A stretch of 64,000 nucleotides of DNA from Janthinobacterium aquaticum (GCF_009208565.1 NZ_WFLK01000009.1:62001-126000); one strand, 5' to 3'. Counted from the first letter of the stretch, positions 7,847 to 18,580 are shown. Notes: generated by a model from the letters alone, not told the origin. Numbers and translations are program-made.

Positions 7847-9028
7847 ATGAACCAAGCAATTTTGCCCGTCACGGGTGCCGATGCCAGCGACGGGCGCCTT
7901 GCCCGTCTGGAGGCGGAAAACCAGAACCTGCGCGAGCGGCTGGCGTTCCTGCTTGAACAGGTCGAGCGCAACCATGACATCATGTGCCGTCACCAGGCGT
8001 TCGACCTGGAAATCGTCGGCGCTGCCACCTTTCCCGAACTGATCGGCACGATTTTTCGCACCTTGCCCGCGATCTCCGATCTCGACGGCGTGACCCTGAG
8101 CCTGCTCGATGAAGATGACGATATCTTGCTGGTGATGGAAAAGCTCGGTGTCGATTTCAGCCTGTTCCCGCAGTTGCTGTTTGTCCATGGCGTGCAGGAA
8201 CTGGGCTTTGCTGTCGGCAGCGATCAGGCGGACGGCGCGCCGCTGCCGCTATTGGGCGCTTTTGACGCCGCCTTGCATGCGGCGCGTTTTCCGTGTTCGA
8301 CGGTGGCGCTCGGCAGCGTGGCGCTGGTGCCTTTGCTGCGCAACAAACGCCTGATCGGCAGCCTGAACCTGGCCAGCAGCGATGCTGCCCGTTTTACCCC
8401 GGTGCTGGGCACCGACTTTATCAAGCATATGGCCTCGATCATCGCCATTTGCCTGGAAAACGTGATCAGCAATGAAATGCTGAAGTATATCGGCCTGACC
8501 GATGCGCTGACTGGTGTGTACAACCGCCGTTATATCGACCGGCGCCTGCTCGAAGAGATCGGCCGTGCGCGCCGGCAAAGCTATTGCATTGCCTGCATGT
8601 ATATCGATATCGACCATTTCAAGCGAGTCAACGATACCCATGGTCATCAGGGCGGCGACGAGGTGCTGCGCGAGGTGGCCGTGCGCATCCGCCAGGAACT
8701 GCGCCGCTCGGACGCGCTGGGCCGCTTTGGCGGCGAGGAATTCGTGGTGCTGCTGATCGACGCCGACCTGGCCAGCGCTGCCTTTGTGGCCGAACGCATC
8801 CGCGCCAGCATTGCCGAGAAGCCATTTGAACTGCCGGCCGGCACGCAGACCTGGGCCAGCGTCTCGATCGGCGTCGCGAGCTTGCCGTCGCAGTCGCCGG
8901 ACAGCCTGCTGCCGCTCGATGTGGTGGCGCAGCAACTGGTGGCGCACGCCGACCATGCGCTGTACCAGGCCAAGGCCGGTGGCCGCAACCAGGTAGTCAG
9001 CTGGAGCGAGGCCCAGGCCGCGCAGTGA
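7847..9028 (+). CDS. Diguanylate cyclase with coiled-coil and GAF-like (DUF484-type) sensor, 393 aa
   Basis: Makes cyclic di-GMP from two GTP. Residues about 15-45 form a coiled coil and about 50-215 a GAF/DUF484-like sensory region. The GGDEF domain starts at LTDALTGVYNRRY. The active site is RFGGEEF (G295-F299), and the inhibitory site RRSD (R286-D289) is placed five residues before it, so product inhibition is expected. No membrane segment is seen, which implies a soluble enzyme. The stop lies 6 bases from the convergent stop of the antiporter gene. Confidence 0.9.
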   Translation: MNQAILPVTGADASDGRLARLEAENQNLRERLAFLLEQVERNHDIMCRHQAFDLEIVGAATFPELIGTIFRTLPAISDLDGVTLSLLDEDDDILLVMEKLGVDFSLFPQLLFVHGVQELGFAVGSDQADGAPLPLLGAFDAALHAARFPCSTVALGSVALVPLLRNKRLIGSLNLASSDAARFTPVLGTDFIKHMASIIAICLENVISNEMLKYIGLTDALTGVYNRRYIDRRLLEEIGRARRQSYCIACMYIDIDHFKRVNDTHGHQGGDEVLREVAVRIRQELRRSDALGRFGGEEFVVLLIDADLASAAFVAERIRASIAEKPFELPAGTQTWASVSIGVASLPSQSPDSLLPLDVVAQQLVAHADHALYQAKAGGRNQVVSWSEAQAAQ

Positions 9029-9034
9029 GCGCAG

Positions 9035-11014
9035 CTACTTCAGCAGCAACGTTTCCGCTTTGGCCACGGCGTCGGCACTGCCGCGCAGCACCACCACGTC
9101 GCCACTGGCCAATTCAGTTTCAGGCGTGACCGACAGGCGGGCGCGGCCGCGGCGGATGGTGGCAACAGCCGCGCCGCAGGCGGCCACATCAACCGTCGAG
9201 AGCGGCAGGCCCACGCACTGCGCACCATCGCCGACTGTCACCGAATGCAGCCGTTCCAGTTCGGCTTCGTCGCCGCTGTCGCTGGCGCCATGGAAATAGC
9301 CGCGCAGCGAGGCATAGCGTTCCTCGCGCGCCGTTTGCACGCGGTGCACCACGCGCCGCAGCGGCACGCCCATCATGATCAAGGCGTGCGAAGCGAGCAT
9401 CAGGCTGCCTTCCATCAGTTCCGGCACGACTTCGGTGGCGCCCGCTTCGCGTAGCTGGTCGAGGTCGCTGTCGTCATGGCTGCGCACGATCACCGGCAGC
9501 GACGGCGCCAGTTCATTGAGCAGATGCAGCAGGCGCAGCGCCGACGGCGTATTGGCGTAAGTAATCACGACCGCGCTGGCGCGATAGACGCCGGCGGCCA
9601 CCAGGCTTTCACGCCGCGCTGCGTCGCCATACGAGACATGCGCGCCAGCCAGTTGCGCCTCCTGCACCCGTTCCGGGTCCAGGTCGAGCGCATGGTATTC
9701 GATCTTTTCTTCCGTCAGCAAAGTGGCCAGGCTCTGGCCGCTGCGGCCAAAGCCGGCGATCAATACGTGTTTCTGCGAGGCCATGGTGCGCGTGGCGATA
9801 CGCGTCAGCGTCAGCGACTGCATCATCCATTCGTTGGCGGCCAGCTTCATCACGATGGCGTCGGACTTGGCGATGATCAAGGGCGCCACCAGCATCGATA
9901 GCACCATCGCCGCCAGCACCACCTGCACCACGAACGGGTCCATCAGCTTGATGCCGCCGGCCAGATTGAGCAGCACGAAGCCGAATTCGCCGGCCTGCGC
10001 CAGCGCCAGGCCGGTGCGCATTGATACCCCCGCTGACGAGCCGAACAGGCGCGCCAGGCCGGCGATCAGGGAAAACTTGAGCAGTACCGGCGCGCACAGC
10101 AGCAACAGCACCAGGCCCCAGTTGTCGAGCACCACGCGGATATTGAGCAGCATGCCCACGGTAATGAAAAACAGCCCCAGCAGCACATCGCGAAACGGCT
10201 TGATGTCTTCTTCCACCTGGTGCTTGAATTCGGTTTCCGAGATCAGCATGCCGGCCACAAAGGCGCCGAGTGCCAAGGATAATCCCGCGCGCTCGGTAAT
10301 CCAGGCTGCGCCCAGCGTGATCAGGAGCAGGTTGAGCATGAACAATTCCTGCGAGCGGCGCTTGGCCACCACCGTCAGCCAGCCGCGTACCATCTTCTGG
10401 CCGAGAAACAGTAGCAGGATCAGCACCACCAGCGCCTTGGCGCCGGCCCAGGCCAGCGTTTCGGCCAGGTTGTCGGAGTCGCGCGTGAGGGCCGGAATCA
10501 GGATCAGCAGCGGCACCACGGCCAGGTCCTGGAACAGCAGGATGCCGATGATCTTGCGGCCGTGCTCGCTTTCGAGCTCCAGCCGCTCGGTCAGCATCTT
10601 CGACACGATGGCGGTGGACGACATGGCCAGCGCGCCGCCCAGTGCAAACGCGGCCTGCCAGCTCAGGTGGACATACGCTTGCAGGTAGTGCGCGACAAAC
10701 CAGCCGAAGGCCATGGTGGCGGCAATGGTCGAGGCCACCTGCGCCATGCCCAGGCCGAACACGATGCGCCGCATGGCCATGAATTTGGGAAGGGAAAACT
10801 CGAGCCCGATGGAAAACATCAGGAACACCACGCCGAATTCGGCCAGCGTATGGCTGGCTTCGTTTTCAGCGGCCAGCCCTAGCGCATGGGGGCCGATCAC
10901 GATGCCGACGGCCAGGTAGCCGAGCATGGGCGGCAAATGCAACATTCTGAAAGCAACCACGCCAAGCACGGCGCTGCCCAGTAACATCAATGTCAGTTCA
11001 AGCGAGGAAAACAT
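9035..11014 (-). CDS. kefB: KefB/KefC-type potassium:proton antiporter with RCK domain, 659 aa
   Basis: CPA2-family antiporter. About 12 membrane segments lie in residues 1-380, with the unwound-helix motif GIVIGPHALGL and the ion-path sequence FSIGLEF. A RCK/TrkA-N domain follows (VLIAGFGRSGQSLATLL, the nucleotide-binding GxGxxG), then a TrkA-C domain at the end. ATG 11014 begins directly with a membrane helix. The same frame is open for 368 further codons upstream, but that part is antisense to kdsD and is not coding. Symbol by family; KefB and KefC are hard to separate here, and glutathione gating is not established. Confidence 0.85.
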   Translation of the reverse strand: MFSSLELTLMLLGSAVLGVVAFRMLHLPPMLGYLAVGIVIGPHALGLAAENEASHTLAEFGVVFLMFSIGLEFSLPKFMAMRRIVFGLGMAQVASTIAATMAFGWFVAHYLQAYVHLSWQAAFALGGALAMSSTAIVSKMLTERLELESEHGRKIIGILLFQDLAVVPLLILIPALTRDSDNLAETLAWAGAKALVVLILLLFLGQKMVRGWLTVVAKRRSQELFMLNLLLITLGAAWITERAGLSLALGAFVAGMLISETEFKHQVEEDIKPFRDVLLGLFFITVGMLLNIRVVLDNWGLVLLLLCAPVLLKFSLIAGLARLFGSSAGVSMRTGLALAQAGEFGFVLLNLAGGIKLMDPFVVQVVLAAMVLSMLVAPLIIAKSDAIVMKLAANEWMMQSLTLTRIATRTMASQKHVLIAGFGRSGQSLATLLTEEKIEYHALDLDPERVQEAQLAGAHVSYGDAARRESLVAAGVYRASAVVITYANTPSALRLLHLLNELAPSLPVIVRSHDDSDLDQLREAGATEVVPELMEGSLMLASHALIMMGVPLRRVVHRVQTAREERYASLRGYFHGASDSGDEAELERLHSVTVGDGAQCVGLPLSTVDVAACGAAVATIRRGRARLSVTPETELASGDVVVLRGSADAVAKAETLLLK

Positions 11015-11098
11015 GGGTTGCCTGTTGCGGTCAATGGAAATCGTTGTTTGTTGTGACTGGCAAGTTTTTTGCTTTCCTAATTCGTTTATACTTTGGGG

Positions 11099-12133
11099 AT
11101 GAGTGTAACCCATGAAAAAACAATGCAGAAAGCTTTTGATCGAATTGACATGAAAGCCACAGCCGAGCGCGCCGTCGCGCTGGCGCGCACCACCTTGCAG
11201 ATCGAAGCGGACGCCATCAATGCGCTGCAGGCGCGGCTCGACAGCGACGACAGCGTTGGCCGTGCCGTCGCCTTGTTGCTGCAGTGCAAAGGACGCGTGG
11301 TAGTGTCGGGCATCGGCAAGTCCGGCCATATCGCACGCAAGATTGCAGCGACGCTGGCCTCGACCGGTACGCCGGCGCTGTTTGTGCATCCGGCCGAAGC
11401 GGCCCATGGCGACCTGGGCATGGTCACTTCGGATGATGCGTTTATTGCCATTTCGTATTCGGGCGAGTCGTCCGAACTGATGGCCATCATGCCGGTGGTC
11501 AAGCGCATGGGCGGCGTGCTGATCGCCATGACCGGTAAGCCGAACTCCAGCCTGGCGCAACTGGCCGATGTGCATCTCGATATTTCGGTTGAAAAAGAAG
11601 CCTGTCCGCTCAATCTGGCGCCTACGGCCAGCACCACCGTGACGCTGGCGCTGGGCGATGCGCTGGCGGTGGCGCTGCTGGACCTGCGCGGCTTCAAAGA
11701 AGAAGATTTTGCCCGTTCCCACCCCGGTGGCGCGCTGGGCCGGCGCCTGCTCACGCACGTGCATGACGTGATGCGCAGCGGCGAACAGGTGCCGCAGGTG
11801 CCGCTGCAGGCCAGCCTGTTGCAGGCGCTGGAAGAAATTACCAGGAAGGGCATGGGCATGACGGCGATTGTCGACGAGCAGCAGCGTCCGGTTGGCGTGT
11901 TTACCGATGGCGACCTGCGCCGCATGTTCGAGCGCGTGCAGGATTTCACCAAGGTGGCGATCCGCGACGTGATGCACGCCAACCCGCGCAGCATTGCGCC
12001 CGAGCGCCTGGCGGTCGACGCCGTGGCCGTGATGGAGCAGTACCGTATCAACCAGATGCTGGTGGTCGACGCCGACGGCAAACTGGTCGGCGCGCTGCAT
12101 ATCCATGACCTGACGCAAGCGAAGGTGATCTGA
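11099..12133 (+). CDS. kdsD: Arabinose-5-phosphate isomerase
   Basis: Converts ribulose-5-phosphate to arabinose-5-phosphate, the first step to Kdo of lipopolysaccharide. The SIS domain carries VSGIGKSGHIARKIAATLAS and FVHPAEAAHGDLGMV, both typical of KdsD/KpsF, followed by two CBS repeats (about 215-344). ATG 11099 is used; ATG 11150 (MKATAERAV) aligns better with E. coli KdsD and is possible. A TATACT hexamer at 11087-11092 may be the -10 of the operon, which would favour the later start. It diverges from kefB and overlaps kdsC by one base. Confidence 0.9.
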   Translation: MSVTHEKTMQKAFDRIDMKATAERAVALARTTLQIEADAINALQARLDSDDSVGRAVALLLQCKGRVVVSGIGKSGHIARKIAATLASTGTPALFVHPAEAAHGDLGMVTSDDAFIAISYSGESSELMAIMPVVKRMGGVLIAMTGKPNSSLAQLADVHLDISVEKEACPLNLAPTASTTVTLALGDALAVALLDLRGFKEEDFARSHPGGALGRRLLTHVHDVMRSGEQVPQVPLQASLLQALEEITRKGMGMTAIVDEQQRPVGVFTDGDLRRMFERVQDFTKVAIRDVMHANPRSIAPERLAVDAVAVMEQYRINQMLVVDADGKLVGALHIHDLTQAKVI

Positions 12134-12666
12134 TGGACAGCGTAGCAGACAACCTGGCGCGCGCCGCCAAAGTAAAATTGATGATTTTCGATGTCGACGG
12201 CGTGCTGACCGACGGCAGCCTGCATTTCGGCCCGGACGGCGAAATGATGAAGACGTTTAATGTGTATGATGGCCTGGGCATCAAGCTGCTGCAGGAATCG
12301 GGCGTGCAAACGGCCATTATCAGCGCGCGCCGCTCGGCCATTACGGCGCGCCGCGCCGAGGATCTCGGTTTTACCCATGTGCATCAGGGCGGGCATGACA
12401 AGCTGACGCCGTTTCAGGCGCTGCTGGCGCTGACCGGCCTCTCGGCCGAACAGTGCGGCTATATCGGCGACGATGTGGTCGACGCGCCGCTGTTGAAACG
12501 CGTCGGCTTTGCCGTCAGCGTGCCGGGCGGCCGGCCCGAAGCGCATGCGCTGGCTCATCATGTCACGCAAGCCGGTGGCGGGCGCGGCGCGGTGCGCGAA
12601 ATCTGCGAATTCCTGCTGCGCGCGCAAGGCAATTATGAACGCGTGATGGCGCCGTTTCTCGAGTGA
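12133..12666 (+). CDS. kdsC: Kdo-8-phosphate phosphatase
   Basis: HAD-superfamily phosphatase of 177 residues that dephosphorylates Kdo-8-phosphate. The nucleophile motif is MIFDVDGVLTDG (D20, D22). The later HAD motifs are visible at ISARRS and in YIGDDVVDAPLL. The small capless, tetramer-forming type fits the length. Its ATG shares one base with the kdsD stop, so the two are translationally coupled. kdsA and kdsB are not in the window. Confidence 0.93.
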   Translation: MDSVADNLARAAKVKLMIFDVDGVLTDGSLHFGPDGEMMKTFNVYDGLGIKLLQESGVQTAIISARRSAITARRAEDLGFTHVHQGGHDKLTPFQALLALTGLSAEQCGYIGDDVVDAPLLKRVGFAVSVPGGRPEAHALAHHVTQAGGGRGAVREICEFLLRAQGNYERVMAPFLE

Positions 12667-12698
12667 AACGCGCCGCGACCATTTGAAAGAGAAGCAAT

Positions 12699-13310
12699 AT
12701 GGCTAAGCCAGGGGGCGCCCCACGCTGGCGCATGATCGTCACCGTGCTGGGCGCGGTATTTTTCGCGCTGGGCAGCTTCTGGCTGCTGCAGGTGATGAAC
12801 CGCGGCGAGCAGGATATCAACGCCAGCAAGAAGCTCGATGAGCCCGATTATTTCGTCACCAATTTCAGCCTGGTGCGCATGGACCTGGAGGGCAAACCCA
12901 GCTATATCGTGTCCGGCACCAAGCTGACCCATTATCCGGCCGACGATTCGTCCGATATCGATCAGCCCTTCGTGCGCAAGCTCAGTCCGGCGTTGCCGCC
13001 GATGAATATGCGCGCCGAACTGGCCCATATCGACCAGAACAATACGCGCCTGCAGCTGACGCGCAAGGTCGAGATCGACCGGGCCGCCAGTGCCAAATCG
13101 CAGCGCATGTCGCTCAAGACCGAGGCGCTGACGATTTTCCCGGACGAGGAAAAAATGGAAACGACCGCGCCGGTCGATCTGCTGATGGGCGATGCCCACA
13201 CCACGGGCGTGGGCATGACGGCCAATAACGCCACCAGCGTGGTCACGGTGCCGCAGTCGCTGCGCATCGTGTATCCGCCGCGCAAGCCTGCTGCGCGCGC
13301 GGCCAAATGA
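12699..13310 (+). CDS. lptC: LPS export protein LptC
   Basis: Bitopic inner membrane protein that receives LPS from LptB2FG and passes it to LptA. One N-terminal membrane helix (about residues 8-30) is followed by a periplasmic beta-jellyroll. Motifs such as YFVTNFSLVRMD and the run of alternating strands fit DUF1239/LptC. Length of 203 aa is typical. AAAGAGAAG lies upstream of ATG 12699. It belongs to the kdsD-to-hpf operon, 32 bases after kdsC. Confidence 0.88.
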   Translation: MAKPGGAPRWRMIVTVLGAVFFALGSFWLLQVMNRGEQDINASKKLDEPDYFVTNFSLVRMDLEGKPSYIVSGTKLTHYPADDSSDIDQPFVRKLSPALPPMNMRAELAHIDQNNTRLQLTRKVEIDRAASAKSQRMSLKTEALTIFPDEEKMETTAPVDLLMGDAHTTGVGMTANNATSVVTVPQSLRIVYPPRKPAARAAK

Positions 13311-13335
13311 CAGTATGCAAAAAGGAAAACCTCAA

Positions 13336-13911
13336 ATGAAAAAAATCTTGCTGTTGGGCCTGTTGTCGGGCGTGTGCTCGCTGGCCATGCTGGGCCAGGC
13401 GCACGCCGAAAAGGCCGACTCCGACAAGGAAACCGTGATCATCGCCGACCATGGCGACGCCGATGAAGTCAAGCAGGTGCGCAATCTGCATGGCAATGTG
13501 TCGCTGGTCAAGGGCACGCTGGTCATGAAGGCCGGCCGCGCAATGGTGACGGAAGATCCGCAAGGCTACCAGTTCATCACCTTCTGGGCTGAACCGGGCA
13601 AGCTGGCCACGTTTCGCCAGAAGCGCGACGGCGCCGGCGATCTGTGGGTCGAAGGCGAGGCCGAGCGCGTGGAATACGACAACAAATCGGAAATCGTGCG
13701 CCTGTTTTCCAAGGCCAAGCTGACCCGCCTGGAAGGCAGCAAGCCGACCGACGTGGCCAATGGCGCGTTTATTTCCTACGACAGCCGCAATGAAGTCTTC
13801 AAGCTGGAAAACAGCGACAGCGGCACCAGCAAGCCGGGCGGCGGCAGTGTGCGCATGGTGATCCAGCCGAAACCGAAGGCGCCAGCGACACCTGAAGCAG
13901 GAAAGAAATAA
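13336..13911 (+). CDS. lptA: Periplasmic LPS bridge protein LptA
   Basis: A signal peptide ([19 protein letters not shown], cleavage near AHA) is followed by an OstA/LptA beta-jellyroll, which polymerises into the bridge carrying LPS to LptDE. ATG 13336 is chosen since AAAGGA at about 13320-13325 is correctly spaced for it; the earlier ATG 13315 would place that site inside the gene. The last 15 residues are a Pro/Lys-rich tail. The stop overlaps the lptB ATG by one base. Confidence 0.88.
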   Translation: MKKILLLGLLSGVCSLAMLGQAHAEKADSDKETVIIADHGDADEVKQVRNLHGNVSLVKGTLVMKAGRAMVTEDPQGYQFITFWAEPGKLATFRQKRDGAGDLWVEGEAERVEYDNKSEIVRLFSKAKLTRLEGSKPTDVANGAFISYDSRNEVFKLENSDSGTSKPGGGSVRMVIQPKPKAPATPEAGKK

Positions 13912-14666
13912 TGGACAATCAACGTTGCGGCAGCACCCTGATCGTGCGGGGGCTGCAAAAGACCTATGGCAAGCGGCAAGTCGTGCATGATGTGTCGCTG
14001 CAAGTCGAATGCGGCGAAGTGGTGGGCCTGCTGGGCCCGAACGGCGCCGGCAAGACCACCTCGTTTTACATGATCGTCGGCCTGGTGCCGTCCGACGGCG
14101 GTACCATCGATATCAGCGGCGTTGATATCTCCAGCCTGCCGATACATCGCCGCGCGCAGATGGGGCTGTCTTATCTGCCGCAGGAAGCGTCGGTATTTCG
14201 CAAGCTGACGGTGGAAGACAATATCCGCGCCGTGCTGGAAATCCAGACCGTCGACGGCCGCGCGCTGAAGAAAGCCGAGATCGAGGAGCGTCTCGACAAG
14301 CTGCTGGCCGACTTGCAGATTGAAAAGTTGCGCGAGAATCAGGCGCTGTCGCTGTCGGGCGGCGAGCGCCGCCGGGTCGAGATTGCGCGTGCGCTGGCGA
14401 CCGACCCGCGCTTCGTGCTGCTCGATGAGCCGTTTGCCGGCGTCGATCCGATCGCCGTGATCGAGATCCAGCGCATCGTGCGCTTTTTGAAAGAGCGCAA
14501 TATCGGCGTGCTGATCACCGACCATAATGTGCGCGAAACGCTGGGTATCTGCGACCGCGCCTATATCATCAACCAGGGTTCGGTACTTGCTTCGGGCCGC
14601 CCCGACGACATCATTGCGAATGAATCGGTGCGCCGCGTTTATCTGGGCGAACATTTCCGCATGTAA
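13911..14666 (+). CDS. lptB: LPS export ABC transporter ATPase
   Basis: Cytoplasmic ATPase of the LptB2FG exporter. Walker [11 protein letters not shown] (about 41-50), signature [12 protein letters not shown], Walker [13 protein letters not shown] and a switch His in LITDHNVRE are all intact. Length of 251 aa is slightly longer than E. coli LptB (241) because of the N-terminal leader. lptF and lptG are not in the window, as is usual. It is coupled to lptA by a one-base overlap and followed by rpoN 15 bases later. Confidence 0.95.
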   Translation: MDNQRCGSTLIVRGLQKTYGKRQVVHDVSLQVECGEVVGLLGPNGAGKTTSFYMIVGLVPSDGGTIDISGVDISSLPIHRRAQMGLSYLPQEASVFRKLTVEDNIRAVLEIQTVDGRALKKAEIEERLDKLLADLQIEKLRENQALSLSGGERRRVEIARALATDPRFVLLDEPFAGVDPIAVIEIQRIVRFLKERNIGVLITDHNVRETLGICDRAYIINQGSVLASGRPDDIIANESVRRVYLGEHFRM

Positions 14667-14681
14667 GTTGATGGGTAGCTG

Positions 14682-16166
14682 ATGAAACAATCATTGCAAC
14701 TGCGCACGTCGCAACATCTGGCTCTGACGCCGCAATTGCAGCAATCGATACGCCTGCTGCAATTGTCGACGCTCGAGCTGCACCAGGAGCTCGAGCAGCT
14801 GCTGACCGACAATCCCTTGCTGGAACGGCTCGACGATCCGCTCGACCGTTCCCTGCGCCTGTTGTCGGACGGCGCCCTGAGCTCGACCGCTGCGCCGGCC
14901 GAGGCACCGCCGCAGCCGCCTGGCCAGGAAGCGCCGGCGCCGGCTGGTGAAGCCGATAGCGGCGATGCTGACGCCGGTGGTGAATCGACCACGCCCGACA
15001 GCGCCGAGCCGGACTGGAGCGATACGCGCAGCGGCAAGGCTCCCGAAGACGACGATTCCCGCCCACAACTCGAAGCCCATCACTGCACGCTACGCGAACA
15101 CCTGATGGAGCAAATGCGCGTCACGGTGCTCGAACTGCGCGACCGCGCGCTGGTCGAACTGATCATCGATGCGCTCGATGACAATGGCTACCTGGACGAG
15201 CCGCTCGAAGAGATCCTTGCGCGCCTGCCTGAAGAGCTCGAAGTCGATGCCGACGAGCTGCGCACGGCGCTGGTGCTGCTGCAAAGCTTTGATCCGCCGG
15301 GCGTGGGGGCGCGCACCGCCGCCGAATGCCTGGCGCTGCAGATCCGCCGCCTGCCGCATGTCGCGCTGGTGACGCGGCGCATGGCGCTGCAGATCGTGGA
15401 AAAACACCTGGCCTGGTTTGCCCAGCGCGACTTCAACAAGCTGAAAAAAGCCCTCGATTGCGACGAGGAAGATCTGCGCGAAGCGCAGGCGGTGATTCGC
15501 CTGTGCAACCCGCATCCGGGCGCCGTGTTTGCCTCCGACGTCTCCGACTATGTGGTACCGGACGTGGTGGTCAGGCGTGGCCGGCACGGCTGGCAGGCAT
15601 CGCTCAACAATGACGTGATGCCGCGCCTGCGCGTCAACGCCATGTACGCCAACTTGCTCAAGCAGCGCAAGGGGGAAGGCGAGGGTGGCATGGGCACGCA
15701 GTTGCAGGAAGCCAAGTGGCTGATCAAGAACATGCGCCAGCGCTTTGACACCATCTTGCGGGTGGCGCAGGCGATAGTAGAACGACAAAAGGATTTTTTC
15801 TCGCATGGCGCCGTTGCAATGCGCCCCCTTGTGCTCCGCGAAATAGCTGATACACTGGGTTTACACGAGAGTACTATCTCGCGGGTCACAACCCAAAAGT
15901 ACATGCTCACCCCGCATGGTATGTTTGAGTTGAAGTATTTCTTTGGCAGCCACGTCGCCACCGAAACGGGGGGAGAGGCGTCATCGACGGCGATACGTGC
16001 ATTGATCGTGCAATTGACAGGAGCAGAGAACCCTAAAAATCCTTTATCCGACAGTAAGATTGCGGACATGCTGGGCGAGCAAGGCATGGTGATTGCGCGA
16101 CGTACTGTTGCCAAATACCGGGAGGCGTTAAAGATCCCGCCTGTGAGCCTGCGTAAGTCCTTGTAG
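14682..16166 (+). CDS. rpoN: RNA polymerase sigma-54 factor
   Basis: Region I is the Gln/Leu-rich activator-interacting segment (residues 1-50, [19 protein letters not shown]). Region II is an acidic and Pro-rich linker (about 60-130). The core-binding domain and DNA-binding helix-turn-helix follow. The RpoN box reads [10 protein letters not shown] near residues 472-481. Length of 494 aa is normal. The position between lptB and hpf is the widely conserved one. I looked for -24/-12 elements in the window and found none I would defend. Confidence 0.96.
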   Translation: MKQSLQLRTSQHLALTPQLQQSIRLLQLSTLELHQELEQLLTDNPLLERLDDPLDRSLRLLSDGALSSTAAPAEAPPQPPGQEAPAPAGEADSGDADAGGESTTPDSAEPDWSDTRSGKAPEDDDSRPQLEAHHCTLREHLMEQMRVTVLELRDRALVELIIDALDDNGYLDEPLEEILARLPEELEVDADELRTALVLLQSFDPPGVGARTAAECLALQIRRLPHVALVTRRMALQIVEKHLAWFAQRDFNKLKKALDCDEEDLREAQAVIRLCNPHPGAVFASDVSDYVVPDVVVRRGRHGWQASLNNDVMPRLRVNAMYANLLKQRKGEGEGGMGTQLQEAKWLIKNMRQRFDTILRVAQAIVERQKDFFSHGAVAMRPLVLREIADTLGLHESTISRVTTQKYMLTPHGMFELKYFFGSHVATETGGEASSTAIRALIVQLTGAENPKNPLSDSKIADMLGEQGMVIARRTVAKYREALKIPPVSLRKSL

Positions 16167-16235
16167 TTTTTTTCGGTTCCTCTGCGGACAAGGTTTTCAT
16201 GTCACGCATGAACCCGATCATCTTTAGGAGTGTGT

Positions 16236-16598
16236 ATGAATCTCACCATCAGCGGACATCATCTCGAAGTGACACCGGCCATCCGTGAATACGTACAAAC
16301 CAAACTGGAACGTGTAAAGCGTCATTTCGATCAGGTGATCGATATTGCCGTGATTCTGACCGTCGACAACCTCAAAGAGAAAGAAAAACGCCAGAAGGCC
16401 GAAGTGAATCTGCGACTGAGCGGCAAGACCGTCTATGTGGAAAGCCTGGCGCAAGACCTGTATGCCGCGATTGACAGCCTGATCGACAAGCTGGACCGGC
16501 AAGTGATGAAGTATAAAACCCGCGTGCAAGGGCACGGTAAAGAGGCGATCAAGTATCTGCCGGACAACACTGAAGAAGCCGCCGTCGCCGCCGCATAA
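16236..16598 (+). CDS. hpf: Ribosome hibernation promoting factor, short form
   Basis: Binds the 30S decoding centre and helps form inactive 100S ribosomes in stationary phase. The beta-alpha-beta-beta-beta-alpha fold is visible: [16 protein letters not shown], then the conserved [19 protein letters not shown]. At 120 residues it lacks the C-terminal dimerisation domain of the long form. ATG 16236 has AGGAG at 16225-16229. Last gene of the operon, followed by a strong terminator. Confidence 0.93.
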   Translation: MNLTISGHHLEVTPAIREYVQTKLERVKRHFDQVIDIAVILTVDNLKEKEKRQKAEVNLRLSGKTVYVESLAQDLYAAIDSLIDKLDRQVMKYKTRVQGHGKEAIKYLPDNTEEAAVAAA

Positions 16599-16638
16599 GG
16601 GCAGCAGGCCAGCCGCTTCCAGCTAGTCATCATCAACT

Positions 16639-16661
16639 AAGGGCGCATCGCGCCCTTTTTT
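16639..16661 (+). terminator. Intrinsic terminator after hpf
   Basis: Stem GGGCGC (16641-16646), loop ATC, stem GCGCCC (16650-16655), then six T; two flanking A-T pairs can extend the stem. It ends the kdsD-hpf operon 40 bases past hpf. Only two A residues flank the other side, so it is unlikely to terminate the convergent rapZ transcript efficiently. Confidence 0.85.
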
Positions 16662-16679
16662 GCGTCTATAGCTTTTGTA

Positions 16680-17543
16680 TCAGCTGCGTTCGCGATGCCG
16701 CAGCACCACCCGTTCGCTGGCGCTGAAATACTGCGCCAGGTGCTCGGCCATATAGACCGAACGGTGCTGACCGCCCGTGCAACCGAGCGCTACCGTCAGA
16801 TAACTGCGGTTGTCGGACTTGAACGAGGGCAGCCATTTCTCGATAAAGTTGCGGATATCGGCCAGCAGTTCCAGTGCGGCCGGCTGAGCGTCGAGAAAGG
16901 CAATCACCGGTGCGTCGCGGCCATCGAGCGGACGCAGCGCCAGGTCGTAATACGGATTGGGCAGCGCGCGTACGTCGAACACGAAGTCGGCGTCGAGCGG
17001 TACGCCGAGCTTGAAGGCGAACGACTCGAAAAACAGCGTCAGCGGCGCGCGTTCGGAGGCCACCATCTCCTTGATCCAGGCGCGCAGCTTGTTGGCGCTC
17101 AGCTCCGAGGTATCGATCACATGGCCGAGCTGCTGGATCGCCGACAGCCGTTCGCGCTCTTCCAGTATGCATTCGATCAGGGTACGGCGGCTGGCCGGAT
17201 TATGGTCGGGCCGTAATTCATGCGACAGCGGGTGGCTGCGCCGTGTTTCCGAAAAGCGCGCCACCAGCGAGTGGGTGCTGGCCGTGAGAAACAGCACCTT
17301 GACATCGTGTCCTTGTTCGCGCAGCAGCTTGACGTTGTGCGGCAGACTGGCCAGCGACTCGGCGCTGCGCGCATCGACTGCCACACCGAGCTGGCTGGTT
17401 CCTTCATCGAGCAGGGTCTGCACCAGGCTGGGCAGCAAAGCCGGCGGCAGGTTGTCGACGCAATAGTAGCCGGTATCCTCGAGCACCTTGAGTGCAACGG
17501 ATTTGCCGGAGCCGGAGATGCCGGTCAGGAGAATGATATGCAT
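16680..17543 (-). CDS. rapZ: RNase adapter RapZ, nucleotide-binding protein
   Basis: The P-loop is GISGSGKS (residues 8-15), and the second nucleotide motif region includes [10 protein letters not shown]. The C-terminal half contains [15 protein letters not shown], the conserved RapZ signature of the RNA- and metabolite-binding domain. E. coli RapZ binds glucosamine-6-phosphate and targets the sRNA GlmZ to RNase E; whether a GlmZ-like RNA exists here is unknown. Start at 17543 gives 287 aa, the usual length; 17555 (MIARMHII) is an alternative. It is the last gene of ptsN-hprK-rapZ, 66 bases after hprK. Confidence 0.93.
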   Translation of the reverse strand: MHIILLTGISGSGKSVALKVLEDTGYYCVDNLPPALLPSLVQTLLDEGTSQLGVAVDARSAESLASLPHNVKLLREQGHDVKVLFLTASTHSLVARFSETRRSHPLSHELRPDHNPASRRTLIECILEERERLSAIQQLGHVIDTSELSANKLRAWIKEMVASERAPLTLFFESFAFKLGVPLDADFVFDVRALPNPYYDLALRPLDGRDAPVIAFLDAQPAALELLADIRNFIEKWLPSFKSDNRSYLTVALGCTGGQHRSVYMAEHLAQYFSASERVVLRHRERS

Positions 17544-17609
17544 ACGCGCGATCATACAATAAAGAGCGCGCCTGTGCCTTGCAGGCAACGGCTTTACAAA
17601 CTATTGCAA

Positions 17610-18545
17610 TTAGTCGCCGCTCATGGCCAGACGCTGGCGCTCCATGAATTCCTGCAGGGTGTCGATGCCGCGCAACTGCAAGATGGTATTGCGTACGGCC
17701 GCCTCCAGCAGCACCGCGATATTGCGGCCGGCAGCGACGGGAATGACGACCTTGCGCACCGGCAGGCCCAATACATCTTCGGTGGGGAACAGGAACGGCA
17801 GGCGTTCGACTTCTTCTTCCAGTGCATTGCGGCGCACCAGATGTACGATCAGCTTCAGGCGCATCTTGCGGCGCACCGCGGTTTCGCCAAAGATGGCCTT
17901 GATGTCAAGCAGGCCCAGGCCGCGCACTTCCAGCAAGTTCTGCAGCAGTGGCGGGCAACGTCCTTCGATCATGTTGGGCGCAATGCGCGAAAACTCGACC
18001 GCGTCGTCGGCCACCAGGCCATGGCTGCGCGAGATCAGCTCCAGCCCCAGTTCGCTCTTGCCGAGGCCCGAGTCGCCCGTGATCAGCACGCCCACGCCCA
18101 GTACATCCATAAACACGCCATGCATGATGATGCGTTGCGCCAGCTTTTTGGACAGGTAGACGCGCAGGAAGTCGATCACCTGCGCTGCCGGCAGCGGGGT
18201 GGAAAACAGCGGAATATTCTGCTCGTCGCAGATGGCCAGGATATCGGGCGGGGTTTCAAGCCCCTGTGCAATGATCAGCGCCGGCGGACCACCAGCGATC
18301 AGCTCGCCGATCACATGGGTGCGCGTGTTGACCTTGAGGCGCTGGTAGTAATTGATTTCCTGATGGCCAAACACCTGCAGGCGGCCCGGATGAATCAGGT
18401 TCAGGTGGCCGACCTGGTCGGCCGCTGACGAGACGTCGCCTGAAATGAGGCGCTCGCCGCCGGGAAAGCCGGCAAACCAGCCCAGTTGCAGGCTTTCACG
18501 ATTATCGTCATACAGGCGTTGGATCGTCAGCGGCGTTTGCAACAT
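17610..18545 (-). CDS. hprK: HPr kinase/phosphorylase
   Basis: Bifunctional enzyme that phosphorylates and dephosphorylates HPr on Ser46. The N-terminal domain covers about 1-130. Catalytic features are H142 (IIMHGVF), Walker A GDSGLGKS (157-164), and the HprK signature [10 protein letters not shown] (206-215). In proteobacteria HprK usually works with a partial PTS of the nitrogen-related type, consistent with adjacent ptsN and rapZ. 311 aa is typical. ptsN ends 35 bases upstream, so the genes are very likely one transcript. Confidence 0.95.
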   Translation of the reverse strand: MLQTPLTIQRLYDDNRESLQLGWFAGFPGGERLISGDVSSAADQVGHLNLIHPGRLQVFGHQEINYYQRLKVNTRTHVIGELIAGGPPALIIAQGLETPPDILAICDEQNIPLFSTPLPAAQVIDFLRVYLSKKLAQRIIMHGVFMDVLGVGVLITGDSGLGKSELGLELISRSHGLVADDAVEFSRIAPNMIEGRCPPLLQNLLEVRGLGLLDIKAIFGETAVRRKMRLKLIVHLVRRNALEEEVERLPFLFPTEDVLGLPVRKVVIPVAAGRNIAVLLEAAVRNTILQLRGIDTLQEFMERQRLAMSGD

Positions 18546-18580
18546 GAGGGGCTCTTCAGGAGTGGGTCAATACCTGAAGT

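Noticed and set aside
11015-12118. Upstream extension of the KefB-like frame by 368 codons
   Set aside because: It covers kdsD in antisense. The true protein starts with a membrane helix at 11014.
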